Assembly: GCA_024644045.1 (NCBI GenBank) | Contig: JAHELT010000014.1 | Coordinates: forward strand, 1-48,693 | Direction of reading: 5' to 3' | Source: Chromatiales bacterium | GTDB taxonomy: Bacteria > Pseudomonadota > Gammaproteobacteria > JAHELT01 | DNA length: 48,693 bases | Shown here: piece after piece, positions 24,715-32,941 of the stretch | Position numbering within the stretch: the stretch's first letter is position 1 | How the letters are laid out: each line of letters starts with the position of its first letter | Position numbers and translations under genes: made by a program | The notes under the pieces: generated by a model | Seen by the model: the letters and a program-made list of their open reading frames with translations, nothing else | The model's database searches: none | Told to the model about the DNA's origin: nothing

Positions 24715-25149
24715 TCAGTTCATGAAGTTCCTGGCAATCATCTCCGCGATACGACGCATGACGAGAAAGCCCGCGCGCGGATCCTTTTCGAACACGTCGA
24801 GCAGCTTCTTACCGTTCAGTGCGAGCACCGTGCTCGGCTCGAGGCACAACGCGGTCGCTACCCGGCGCGGCTGATAGTCGACCAGCGCCGCCCAGCCGAA
24901 CACCATGCGGCTGGTCATGATCGAGCCCGAGGACTGCGGTCGATTGCCCACACCGAGCGTAAAGCGCACGCGGCCGGAGACCAGCACGAAGATATCGTCG
25001 GCGCTCTCGCCCAGCTCATAGATGGGATCGCCCTCCTCGAAGTCGCGCCGCTCGCTCAACGCGGCGATCTCCGCCAGCGTGTCCTCGCTCACGTCGGCAA
25101 ACAGCTCAGCGCGATGCAGCACCTCGGTGGTGGTGGTCGTTTCGTTCAT
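24715..25149 (-). CDS. Cyclic nucleotide-binding domain protein
   Basis: A 144-residue stand-alone CNMP-binding beta-roll. LFADVSEDTLAEIAAL, FEEGDPIYELGESADDIFVL and VSGRVRF are the family landmarks, and the C-terminal helix runs through RRIAEMIARNF. No helix-turn-helix follows, so it is a sensor or adaptor rather than a full Crp regulator. The phosphate-binding cassette is degenerate: the usual RxA reads RRVATAL after YQP. GAGGAAAC precedes the ATG. It lies 71 bases after the msmD-like gene and may belong to the same transcript. Confidence 0.85.
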   Translation of the reverse strand: MNETTTTTEVLHRAELFADVSEDTLAEIAALSERRDFEEGDPIYELGESADDIFVLVSGRVRFTLGVGNRPQSSGSIMTSRMVFGWAALVDYQPRRVATALCLEPSTVLALNGKKLLDVFEKDPRAGFLVMRRIAEMIARNFMN

Positions 25150-25220
25150 TCAAAGTTTCCTCTCAAGCAATGCCGGCTTGTACGGCGGCCGGTCAGCCGC
25201 TTCGCGTTGCGTACGTTGCG

Positions 25221-26264
25221 TCAGCCGAACTTGTCATAACGGATGCTGGAGGCCGGCAGGCGGCCTTCCACGATGAGCACGCGCAAGGTGCCGTCCACCA
25301 TCGGCGGCGGGCCGGCAACAAACGCAACTGCATCGCCGTACTGATCAGACATGCGCTCCGAGGTAACCAGGTGCACCATCCCGGTCGCGAAGCCGAGCCG
25401 CGGGTAGTCCGACTGCGCCGAAGCGGGCACTTCCTCGTCCGACAGGGCGATGGTCACCTCTAGGTTTCCTCCGGCGCGCGTGACGAAGTCACTCAACTCT
25501 TCGTGAAAAAACACGTCACGCATGCCCCGCACGCCGAAAAACACGCGGCCGCGGTGCTGCTCGAAATGCCCCGCGCGGGTGCTGTGCGCGAGTATCGACA
25601 TGATTCCCGCGATGCCCGATCCGCCCGCGATACATAATATGTCCTTGCCTTCCGAGGGATCGTAGGTTGCACGCCCAAGCGGCCCGAACACCTCCAGCGG
25701 CTGGTTCTGCGGGCTTCCGTCAAACAACCAGTTGCTGAAGCCGCCGCCGGGCAGCCGTTTCACCACGAAGGACAGCCGGTCGGTACGCTCGTCGTGATTG
25801 ACCATGGAGTACGCGCGGTACCCCTCCAGTCCCGCGGTTCGCACGGCGACGAACTGCCCCGCGCGGAACGCCATGGTGCCGTCGAGCTTCACATCGAAGG
25901 CGGCCACGTCGTGCGTCAGCATCCGCAGATCGCAAAGCGCCCCCTTCAGGTACTCCGGCAGCAGCCCTCCCGCCACTTCGGCCGCCGGTTTGCCCGGCAC
26001 CAGAATCTCGCAGTCCGCGTGCGCGGTGGATTGACACATCAGGAACTCGCCACGCTCAGGCTTGAGGTATGAACTGCCCGGCGCCGACTGCCAGTGGCTG
26101 CGCACGTCGCCCGGTCGGGCGCGGGCTTTACAGGTCCCGCAGGTGCCCGTCGCACACTCGTAGGGCAGCGGTGCACCGCTGCGCAGGGCAGCGTACAGAA
26201 TACGCTCGCCCTCATTGCAGGCGACCGTGTAGTTCTGGTGTTTCGTACGGACGGTGATTTTCAT
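25221..26264 (-). CDS. msmD: Methanesulfonate monooxygenase reductase-like protein (2Fe-2S, FAD, NADH)
   Basis: A 347-residue electron-transfer reductase. The plant-type 2Fe-2S domain comes first, with C37, C42, C45 and C77. The FAD domain shows RAYSMVN near 157, and the NAD domain GGSGIAGIMS near 225. It should pass electrons from NADH to the Rieske ferredoxin encoded just upstream. Order alpha, beta, ferredoxin, reductase is that of msmABCD in Methylosulfonomonas. The family is sure. The MsmD name rests mostly on the operon. Confidence 0.82.
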   Translation of the reverse strand: MKITVRTKHQNYTVACNEGERILYAALRSGAPLPYECATGTCGTCKARARPGDVRSHWQSAPGSSYLKPERGEFLMCQSTAHADCEILVPGKPAAEVAGGLLPEYLKGALCDLRMLTHDVAAFDVKLDGTMAFRAGQFVAVRTAGLEGYRAYSMVNHDERTDRLSFVVKRLPGGGFSNWLFDGSPQNQPLEVFGPLGRATYDPSEGKDILCIAGGSGIAGIMSILAHSTRAGHFEQHRGRVFFGVRGMRDVFFHEELSDFVTRAGGNLEVTIALSDEEVPASAQSDYPRLGFATGMVHLVTSERMSDQYGDAVAFVAGPPPMVDGTLRVLIVEGRLPASSIRYDKFG

Positions 26265-26313
26265 CCGGGTCGCTGCTTGGTGGCCGCGAGCGCGCCGTCA
26301 ATCGAGCAATGCG

Positions 26314-26673
26314 TCACCACTCGAAATCGTCGTCGTCTTCCTCTTCGTACTCGTACTCGAGCTCGTGTTCCACATTGACCATCACGTCGTCGCCGTCGAG
26401 CCGGACGTCGTACATCAGCAGCGGTTTCTCGGCGGGAGCACGCTGCTCGCCGGTGCGCATGTCCCATTGCCAGAGATGCTTGGTGCAGGTCAGCAGCCCC
26501 CCGCTGCAGACACCGGACTGCTCCAGCGGCTCCTCCATATGCGGGCAGGCCGGCGGGTAGGCTTTGAACTCGTCGCCCAGATTCGCCACCAGCACACCGA
26601 CACCACCTACGTCGAACTTGCGGAGCGTGTCCACCGCAACGTCATTTACCGAGCACGCTTTCTTCCACGCCAT
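26314..26673 (-). CDS. msmC: Rieske-type ferredoxin of the monooxygenase
   Basis: A 119-residue Rieske protein. Ligands are C43-x-H45 and C63-x2-H66, with the usual 17 residues between. The C-terminus is strikingly acidic (ELEYEYEEEDDDDFEW). It should carry electrons from the reductase to the hydroxylase. A paralogous domain, including the acidic tail, is fused to the MetV-like protein at 42726-43862. GAGGTAG precedes the ATG. Confidence 0.85.
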   Translation of the reverse strand: MAWKKACSVNDVAVDTLRKFDVGGVGVLVANLGDEFKAYPPACPHMEEPLEQSGVCSGGLLTCTKHLWQWDMRTGEQRAPAEKPLLMYDVRLDGDDVMVNVEHELEYEYEEEDDDDFEW

Positions 26674-26719
26674 AGCTGTCGGCTACCTCAACACTGTTTT
26701 GCTGACCGCGACGGCCGCG

Positions 26720-27217
26720 CTAGATCGGCCAGTGAGAACCCTTGTCCAGACGCCGCGTGTTCAGCTTGACCACGCGCTCCGCGAACTTGACGTTGCCGTC
26801 CGCGATCTTGAACTTGTCGTAGTACTTGCCGATCAGAAACAGGCGGGATTCGCCCGCATCCACGTGCGAGTTGATACCGTCCAGCATCGTCTGGTGCACG
26901 GCGACGGAGGACACGGCGGACGCCCTGCCCGCGCCCTCATCCACGTCCACGGTGTACACCACCGTGTGCCGGGTGAGCGGCGAGTGGTCGGTGTTGTGCT
27001 TCGGCAGCATCTCCGTGATGCTCTGCAGTTCCTTGCGGTTTCCACTGAGGTAAGTCATGTCGTACTGGATCTCGGGACTGTACGCCTTGATGGCGTAGGC
27101 AAAGTCCTCGTCGCACAGGTCCAGCCACTCGGCCCACTTCTCGTCGTCCTGCAGCAGCGATGCCAGGTAGATCGTATCGCGCACCGCGGTTGCGATGTCC
27201 GCGCCATTACTGCTCAT
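26720..27217 (-). CDS. msmB: Ring-hydroxylating-type dioxygenase beta subunit (MsmB-like)
   Basis: A 165-residue protein of the NTF2-like small-subunit fold. WAEWLDLCDEDFAYAIKAYS, RKELQSITEMLPKHNTDHSP, RHTVVYTVDVDE and FLIGKYYDKFK follow the family pattern. It has no metal or flavin and is expected to brace the alpha subunit. It lies 29 bases after the alpha gene. Confidence 0.85.
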   Translation of the reverse strand: MSSNGADIATAVRDTIYLASLLQDDEKWAEWLDLCDEDFAYAIKAYSPEIQYDMTYLSGNRKELQSITEMLPKHNTDHSPLTRHTVVYTVDVDEGAGRASAVSSVAVHQTMLDGINSHVDAGESRLFLIGKYYDKFKIADGNVKFAERVVKLNTRRLDKGSHWPI

Positions 27218-27246
27218 TCGATGTCACCCCACACGTTGGAATCTGA

Positions 27247-28506
27247 TCAGGCGGACACGCCGGGCTGGTTATGCCCTTCGCGGTAGCGCTGATCCGGGTT
27301 GCCGGGCGAGCGGTCCATCCAGCGGCCCCACTCGTCGTAGAAATGGCGCATGCCGTTTTCGTCGTGGATGGTCTCGTTCTCGTGACGCCCGTGCAGGATA
27401 TGGCGATGCTCGGCCCGGGAATCCATGGCGGCGCCCTGCCCCGAGACCGCCAGCAGGTCCTCGTGCAGGTTACGGCCGAACGGCCCCCAGATCGTGTTGT
27501 GGTGCTCGACACGCGCGCGGCGCGTCTCCGGCGAATCGCTCTTCAGGCCCAGCCCGCGGAACTCGATCAGCACCTTGTCGGGCGCCAGCGGCGTCATCAG
27601 GTCGCAGCGCAGCGCCGAGCCGCGCAGGTTGAAGTTCGCGCCCGGGAACATGTCGATCATGTACCAGTGATTCGGCGGCAGGCTGGGAAACGACACGTTG
27701 GCGCGCGACTCGAAACCTTCGTACTTGTCGTACTGCACCTCGAAACTGCCGACGTTGATGTGGCCGTTGTCGAAACCGGAATTCTTGCGCGCGAAGTAGG
27801 CGTCGTTGAACCCGGTGATGCGGTTATGGTAGTGCAGGTAGTCGTGATAGAACTCGCAGTTGGTGTCGTGCCACAGCTTGTAGTTACACGGGATGATCGC
27901 CTTGTGGTAATGGAACACCTCGAGCGGCTCGGCATCCAGCGACGGCTGCAGGCAATCCAGGCATCCCGCGGCCCACTCGGCGACCGTCTTGTCCACCTTG
28001 TCGTCGAGGCACACCCACACAAAGCCGCCGAAGTAGACTTCGCAGCGCAGGCGGCGCAGCCCGACGTCTTTCGGACAGAGGCGATCCTGGTAGCCCTCTT
28101 CCTGGCGGGAGATGAACACGCAGTTGCCCTTCATGTCGAACTGCCAGGCGTGAAACATGCAGGTCATACGTTTCGGGTTGCCCGACGGGGTGCCTTCGGC
28201 AAAACTGCCCGAGGGGCGCCGCTCGATCATGTTGCCGCGGTGCGGACAGACGTTCAGAAATGCGCGCACACGGTTGTCGCTGCCGCGCACCACGATGATC
28301 GGCTCGCGCGCGATGGTCATGGTGCGGAAATCGTAGGGCTTGGCCAGCTCGGACTCGTGGCAGACCGGGATCCACGTCTTCTTCCAGATCTTCTGCAGCT
28401 CTTCTTCGAAAATGTCGTTATCGGAATAGATCCGGCTGTCGACGTATTCACCGGGCTTGAGGCCGGACGGCGGCCTGGACCACTGCTGTGCATTTCTCGC
28501 TGGCAT
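27247..28506 (-). CDS. msmA: Methanesulfonate monooxygenase alpha subunit-like Rieske oxygenase
   Basis: A 419-residue Rieske non-haem iron hydroxylase. The cluster ligands are C87-P-H89 and C116-M-F-H119, separated by 26 residues rather than the common 15-17. This CXH-X26-CXXH spacing is the stated hallmark of MsmA. The mononuclear iron site lies in NCEFYHDYLHYH, with H221 and H225 or H227 as candidates. MsmABCD oxidises methanesulfonate to formaldehyde and sulfite. GGAGG stands before the ATG, and a shared promoter box lies about 96 bases upstream. Ferredoxin, reductase, a sulfonate-type importer and a TauE/SafE exporter nearby agree. A different short sulfonate or C1 substrate is not excluded. 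Confidence 0.85.
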   Translation of the reverse strand: MPARNAQQWSRPPSGLKPGEYVDSRIYSDNDIFEEELQKIWKKTWIPVCHESELAKPYDFRTMTIAREPIIVVRGSDNRVRAFLNVCPHRGNMIERRPSGSFAEGTPSGNPKRMTCMFHAWQFDMKGNCVFISRQEEGYQDRLCPKDVGLRRLRCEVYFGGFVWVCLDDKVDKTVAEWAAGCLDCLQPSLDAEPLEVFHYHKAIIPCNYKLWHDTNCEFYHDYLHYHNRITGFNDAYFARKNSGFDNGHINVGSFEVQYDKYEGFESRANVSFPSLPPNHWYMIDMFPGANFNLRGSALRCDLMTPLAPDKVLIEFRGLGLKSDSPETRRARVEHHNTIWGPFGRNLHEDLLAVSGQGAAMDSRAEHRHILHGRHENETIHDENGMRHFYDEWGRWMDRSPGNPDQRYREGHNQPGVSA

Positions 28507-28579
28507 TGTTTACCTCCGAAAACCAGTCAGGGCGCGCGGCGCACAGCTCAGGGGCTGCCGCCTGGCCCGTTGTCAGTCG

Positions 28580-28619
28580 CTATGGAAGCTCACCCTGGAC
28601 GATTTGTAAAATCATTCAA
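28580..28619 (-). promoter_or_regulatory. Shared promoter/operator box upstream of msmA-like operon
   Basis: On the minus strand TTGAATGATTTTACAAAT (28619-28602) is followed by [C/G]GTC and, 22 bases from the box edge, by CATAG. The identical box and spacing occur before the substrate-binding protein gene at 41507-41546. TTG and CAA form a partial dyad with a T-N11-A character, as LysR-type regulators use. TTACAA and CCATAG could be -35 and -10 with an 18-base spacer. A LysR gene lies between the two operons. Confidence 0.65.
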
Positions 28620-28681
28620 AACAATAATTTAATAAGCAGCATCTATCAACAGACGCCCCCGCACGGTGCCGGTGCGGTCGC

Positions 28682-29584
28682 TCAGCGCTTCTTCTTCTCG
28701 AGCTGCTCGAGCTTCCAGTCCCACTGCATATCCTTGGCGAACTTCTTCGCCTCGTCCTCGCTCATGAACACCGAGTGCTCGGCGCCCGGATAGACTTTGT
28801 CGCGTACCTCGTCGCGGTAGCGGGTGAACACGTCCTCCATGATCGGGATCAGGTCGGTGTAGACCTTGGAATGGCGCGGCGTGTGCTCCTCATAGAGGTG
28901 CATCAGGTCCGACGTGATGATATGCACCCCGTGCCCACCCTGGCCGCCGCCCAGGCTGATGACCGGAACCGGCAGCGTCTGCGCGAGGTACTCGGTGACC
29001 TCCTGGGAGGTGACCTCGGTCATGATGGAGAAACACCCGGCGTCCACCATCGCACGGGCGTCCTCGACCAGTTCCTTCGCCCGGTCGGCCGTCTTACCCT
29101 GCGCGAAGAACCCGCCAAGCTGCGGCATGCGCATCGGGGTGATCCCGATATGCCCCTGCACCGGGATGCCGGCCTTGATGATGGCCTCGATGTTGCGCAC
29201 GTGGTTGATGTTGCCTTCGCATTTCATGACCTCCGCGTTCGCCTCGTGGACGAACCGGCCGGCGTTCTCGACCGCCTGCTCGGGGGAGACGTGAAAGCTC
29301 CAGTACGGCATGTCGACCATGCGCAGGCCGGCCTCGCTGCCGCGGTCTATGGCCTTGGACATCATCATGACTTCGTCGAAGGTAACCGTGACCGTGCTCT
29401 TGTGGCCGAACAGGATCATGCCGCCGGTATCGGACACGCACAGGATGTCGATGCCGAGACGGTCGGCGATGACGGCGCTGCGATAGTCATAGATCGCCAT
29501 CTGCACGATCTGCTCGCCTTCGCGCATTTTCTTCTGCAGACCCCGGATCGTGACCTTTTTACGTCGTTCGGTTGCTCCCGCCAT
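28682..29584 (-). CDS. Divergent PanB-like (ketopantoate hydroxymethyltransferase family) protein
   Basis: A 300-residue TIM-barrel protein of the PanB family. Recognisable parts are AIYDYRSAVIADRLGIDILC, VSDTGGM, HKSTVTVTFDEV, AEVMKCEGN, GIPVQGHIGITPMRM and QLGGFFAQGKT. True PanB transfers a hydroxymethyl group from 5,10-methylene-THF to 2-oxoisovalerate. Here the usual DS metal motif reads DT, and a long charged C-terminal tail (about 265-300) is added. Beside formaldehyde-producing genes it more likely handles a different C1 acceptor than pantoate. GGAGG precedes the ATG at 29584. The change of function is inference. Confidence 0.8.
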   Translation of the reverse strand: MAGATERRKKVTIRGLQKKMREGEQIVQMAIYDYRSAVIADRLGIDILCVSDTGGMILFGHKSTVTVTFDEVMMMSKAIDRGSEAGLRMVDMPYWSFHVSPEQAVENAGRFVHEANAEVMKCEGNINHVRNIEAIIKAGIPVQGHIGITPMRMPQLGGFFAQGKTADRAKELVEDARAMVDAGCFSIMTEVTSQEVTEYLAQTLPVPVISLGGGQGGHGVHIITSDLMHLYEEHTPRHSKVYTDLIPIMEDVFTRYRDEVRDKVYPGAEHSVFMSEDEAKKFAKDMQWDWKLEQLEKKKR

Positions 29585-29783
29585 CACTCCTCCGTCGCAC
29601 TCGCGATTGTTTCTCAGCCTGGCACTGTAGGCAGCCGGGAGAGGGCTTGTCTAAGTGATTGTGTTTATCGACTAATAGCCTTTGTCTTCGTATTGTGTCG
29701 ATTTGATAGACTCACTCAATTAGCGTCGCCCGCCGGTGAGCGGCGCGGCGCCGGCCCGCCGACGGGCTGTCAGGCCCCCGCCA
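29585..29783. other. Intergenic region with a weak third copy of the shared box
   Basis: GATTTGATAGACTCACTCAA at 29700-29719 resembles the plus-strand form of the shared box (GATTTGTAAAATCATTCAA) with one inserted base and about three changes. It is 117 bases before the PanB-like start. The downstream CATAG is missing. No gene is seen in these 199 bases. Confidence 0.3.
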
Positions 29784-30761
29784 TCAGCCCCGCGGAGTCC
29801 AGGGTCCGCGCGGCCGGGCCTTGTCGGGATCATACATCGGTAACGACCGGATGCGGATGTTTTCGAACCGTCCGGCCGGATCGCGCGCCTGAGCGGGCGG
29901 GTCCAGCGGGACGAAGCCGAGCCCGGCCGCGGATGCACGCGGGCCCGGACACGCTGAGGTAATCGTGATCTCCCCGGGGCCGGGCGGCGGAAGGGTGTGG
30001 GAGGCCGGCTGCCACAGGGTGGGTGTGGTATCGCAGCCGGCCGTGAATCCGGTCAGGCGCATGCGCGGTGGCGGGCAGGCGTGTGCGTAGAACCGCCCCA
30101 GCGCCAGCTCGGTCGGCGACGGTGCGACCCGGCACTCATTCGCGAACAGGATGAAGCCAGCCTCGATGCGCAGCCGGTCGGCGGCCGCGAACCCCGCCGG
30201 CGTGGCTCGCGCGGCCAGGCACTCCCAGAGCGCGTCGGCGCCGGCGCGATCGGTCACCAGCTCAAACCCGCGCTCACCCGTGTAGCCCAGACGGCCGACA
30301 CGGCACGGGATTCCGGCCAGCGTGAACTCGCCGTGGGCGAAGTACGCGAGCCGGGCCAGGCGCTCGAGGTCCGTCAGCCCCTGCAACGCCTGCAGCGATG
30401 CCGGCCCCTGCAATGCAAAGATCGCCGAATCGGCGCTCAGATCGACACCCTCGGTGGCGAGGCTGCACGCGGCGAGACCCTCGTCGATGTCCATGTGCCG
30501 GCCACTCATCAACTCGAACCGGTCAGCCCCCAGCCGCCAGACCGTCAGGTCGGCACTGACGCGATGCGCAGCGTCCACGCGCAGTGCATAGCGAATACGT
30601 CCCGGGGCGAGGTCATCGAGCGCCCGGTTGACGAAACGCGCCAGATCCTCGCACGCACCGGCGCCGGAGAACACGGCGCGCGACATGAACGAGAAGTCGA
30701 ACAGAGCACAGCGGGTGCGACATGCCGCGACTTCGCGAGCGGTATCTCCGTAGTCGCGCAC
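29784..30761 (-). CDS. GcvT-like folate-binding aminomethyltransferase family protein
   Basis: A protein of about 325 residues with the T-protein fold. CALFDFSFMSRAVFSG opens the domain, IFALQGPASLQAL follows near 110, and RLGYTGERGFELV and AADRLRIEAGFILFANE are typical. Such proteins bind tetrahydrofolate and move one-carbon groups, or serve as sarcosine or DMSP demethylase domains. It is shorter than DmdA. The GTG at 30761 is 20-odd bases from GGGAGG, and a CTG at 30782 would be better spaced and adds FNLHTLV, which resembles GcvT N-termini. It follows the TSUP gene on the same strand. The substrate is unknown. Confidence 0.8.
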   Translation of the reverse strand: MRDYGDTAREVAACRTRCALFDFSFMSRAVFSGAGACEDLARFVNRALDDLAPGRIRYALRVDAAHRVSADLTVWRLGADRFELMSGRHMDIDEGLAACSLATEGVDLSADSAIFALQGPASLQALQGLTDLERLARLAYFAHGEFTLAGIPCRVGRLGYTGERGFELVTDRAGADALWECLAARATPAGFAAADRLRIEAGFILFANECRVAPSPTELALGRFYAHACPPPRMRLTGFTAGCDTTPTLWQPASHTLPPPGPGEITITSACPGPRASAAGLGFVPLDPPAQARDPAGRFENIRIRSLPMYDPDKARPRGPWTPRG

Positions 30762-30800
30762 CAGTGTGTGCAGATTGAACAGGCGGCCGCCTCCCGGACG

Positions 30801-31562
30801 CTAACCGATCGAGGCCTGGTATCCCAGGCGCAGCACTAACAGTATGCCCACCGCGAGCAGCGCGATGGCCACCATGCGCTTGAGCGAGCCCGCCGACACC
30901 CGGTGCGCCAGGCGCGCGCCCAGCATGACGCCGAGCATCAGTAACACGGCGATGCCCGCGCCGACGGTCAAATCAATGGTGCCGTGTAATGCGTTTCCGG
31001 CCGTGGCTAGGGCGGCGACCGGCAGCTGAATCACCTGGCTGAGGCCCACGGCGGTGAGCACCGGCACCTGCAGCCACACGAGAATCGGCACCAGCAGCAG
31101 CGGTCCGCCGGTTCCGCTGAGCGCCGAGCCGGCGCCGGTGAGCAGACCGATGGCGGCGAGCCGCTGGTTGGACAGCGTCGCGGCGGGCGCTGCCTGCGAC
31201 GGCTCCCGGCGCAATGCGTGCAGGCCCACGAACATCATCAGGCAGACGATCAGCAGTTCCAGCGCGATGCCCGGAATGAACGACAGGCTGAGTGCACCGA
31301 GGTAGGCACCGGGCATGGCACCGGCACACAGCCACCCGCACATCGACCAGCGGATCGAGCGGCGTTTGGCGAACTCGAACGCACCCATCGCACCGCTGAA
31401 CAGGTAGCTGAACATGCAGCTTGCGATCGCGATGTGCACATCCATGCCGCCCAGATACACCAGCGACGGCACCAGCAGCACCCCGCCGATGCCGATGCAC
31501 CCGATCAACACGCCCACCAGCAACCCGATGGGGATCAGCGGCAGCAGCGCTAACGAGCCCAT
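30801..31562 (-). CDS. TSUP family sulfite exporter (TauE/SafE)
   Basis: A 253-residue membrane protein with about eight TM helices in two related halves (GVLIGCIGIGGVLLVPSLVY and GAGSALSGTGGPLLLVPILV). TauE/SafE members export sulfite or sulfoacetate from cells that desulfonate organosulfonates. In this cluster it would remove sulfite made by the MsmABCD-like enzyme. It precedes the GcvT-like gene by about 40 bases. Confidence 0.9.
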   Translation of the reverse strand: MGSLALLPLIPIGLLVGVLIGCIGIGGVLLVPSLVYLGGMDVHIAIASCMFSYLFSGAMGAFEFAKRRSIRWSMCGWLCAGAMPGAYLGALSLSFIPGIALELLIVCLMMFVGLHALRREPSQAAPAATLSNQRLAAIGLLTGAGSALSGTGGPLLLVPILVWLQVPVLTAVGLSQVIQLPVAALATAGNALHGTIDLTVGAGIAVLLMLGVMLGARLAHRVSAGSLKRMVAIALLAVGILLVLRLGYQASIG

Positions 31563-31712
31563 GGCTGCAGCGCGAGAGAGCGGTGATTCATGCGGAGCGT
31601 ACCGGCCCGGCTCAAAGCCGGGCAGGTTAGCATGCCGGCACGCAAATCTCAGCGGCGACTATTTGCGGCGCTCGAGCACCCCAAGACAACGGAGCGGGCG
31701 AGCGGAGGTGGC

Positions 31713-31886
31713 TCAGACGAGCACGAATGCGACCACCGTAAACGCCAGCAACGCGCCGAGCACCCAGAGCGGGCGGCGGCGGGAGGCTTGGGGGTTCGAG
31801 ATGCACGAGGCGCTGAGCGCGCAGCGGGCACAAATACCGGCGTTCCAGCACGGATTTCGCTTATAGCTCGTATCTTGCTCGGGCAC
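31713..31886 (-). CDS. Candidate 57-residue Cys4, tail-anchored membrane protein
   Basis: A short frame opens at a GTG with GGAG nine bases upstream. The N-terminal half contains NPCWNAGICARCALSASCIS, placing cysteines at 13, 19, 22 and 28, fit for zinc or an Fe-S cluster. Residues 40-57 are a single TM helix (LWVLGALLAFTVVAFVLV) after a basic RRR. The layout looks designed rather than random. I do not recognise a family, and the GTG start is a guess. It lies between the TSUP and LysR genes. Confidence 0.45.
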   Translation of the reverse strand: MPEQDTSYKRNPCWNAGICARCALSASCISNPQASRRRPLWVLGALLAFTVVAFVLV

Positions 31887-32026
31887 GATGGTTAACTCCG
31901 GTTCACGTATGGAAAAGCGTAGTAAGCACCGCGCCACAGTGCCTGATCTGGATCAACAATCACGCACGTGGTTTACTAGGGCCGTAGTTTCGCCAACAAG
32001 AAAGCCACCGGCAGCCGCACTTACCC

Positions 32027-32941
32027 ATGTTTCTACGTCAATTCCAGTACCTGGTGGCACTCGAGCAGGAAGGACACTTCGGTCGCGCCGCGCAACGTTG
32101 TCACGTGTCCCAGCCCAGCCTGTCGAGTGCCATCAAGCACCTGGAGGAAGAGCTCGGCGTGCCGATCATCAAACGCCACCAGAAATTCCACGGCTTCACC
32201 GAGGAAGGCCAACGGGTCATCGGATGGGCCAAGCGCATTCTCGCCGACAAGGACGCGATGGTCGAAGAGCTCGGCATCATGCGCGACGATCTCCACGGAC
32301 GCCTGCGCCTCGCCGCGATGCCGATGAGCATGCCGGTGACGGGCGTCATCGACCGGTTGTTTCTGCAACGCCACCCCGGCGTGCAGATCGACATTCAGTT
32401 CCTCGGCCTCACCGAGATGAAGCTCGGCCTGGCGAACTTCCAGTTCGACGTGGGCATCACCTACCTGGAGCAGCAACCGATCGAGCGGCTGAAAACGATG
32501 CCGCTTTACGAAGAGAGCCTGCAGCTTCTGGTGGCCGACGACGAGTGGCTGCGGGACCGCGAATCCGTGACCTGGGCGGAAGCCGCGGAGTTGCCCCTGT
32601 GCCTGCTGTCCCCGAACACCCACGAGCGCCAGATCACCGACCGCGCCTTCGCCAGCGCCGGCTGCAGCCCGAAACCGCGTCTCGAGTCCAGCGCCATGAT
32701 CAATCTGGTGTACCACGCCATGCAGGGCGGCCTGGTCACCGTGGTGCCGAAGTACTTCATGCACGCGGTCGGCCGCCGACCCGGCGCGCGGCTGATCCTG
32801 CTCGAGGAGCCGGTCATCACACAGCGCGTGGGACTGGTGTGGATCGAGGGTTCGCCGATGCTGCCGATGACCAAGGCGGTCGTTGAGCTGATGGAAGGCG
32901 CGCTGGAAGCCGGCACGCTCGAGGAGCAGCTGCTCACATAG
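32027..32941 (+). CDS. LysR-family transcriptional regulator
   Basis: A 304-residue LysR protein. The N-terminal helix-turn-helix is clear (FQYLVALEQEGHFGRAAQRC, VSQPSLSSAIKHLEEELGVP), followed by an effector-binding domain to about 300. It is the only regulator inside the C1-sulfonate region and lies between the msmA-like and importer operons. It is the best candidate to bind the shared box upstream of both. Its stop overlaps the tail of the convergent Gld-type gene by eight bases. Confidence 0.92.
   Translation: MFLRQFQYLVALEQEGHFGRAAQRCHVSQPSLSSAIKHLEEELGVPIIKRHQKFHGFTEEGQRVIGWAKRILADKDAMVEELGIMRDDLHGRLRLAAMPMSMPVTGVIDRLFLQRHPGVQIDIQFLGLTEMKLGLANFQFDVGITYLEQQPIERLKTMPLYEESLQLLVADDEWLRDRESVTWAEAAELPLCLLSPNTHERQITDRAFASAGCSPKPRLESSAMINLVYHAMQGGLVTVVPKYFMHAVGRRPGARLILLEEPVITQRVGLVWIEGSPMLPMTKAVVELMEGALEAGTLEEQLLT

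Noticed and set aside
29784-30761. DMSP demethylase DmdA
   Set aside because: The protein is shorter than DmdA and I could not find its specific residues. A general GcvT-like call is safer.
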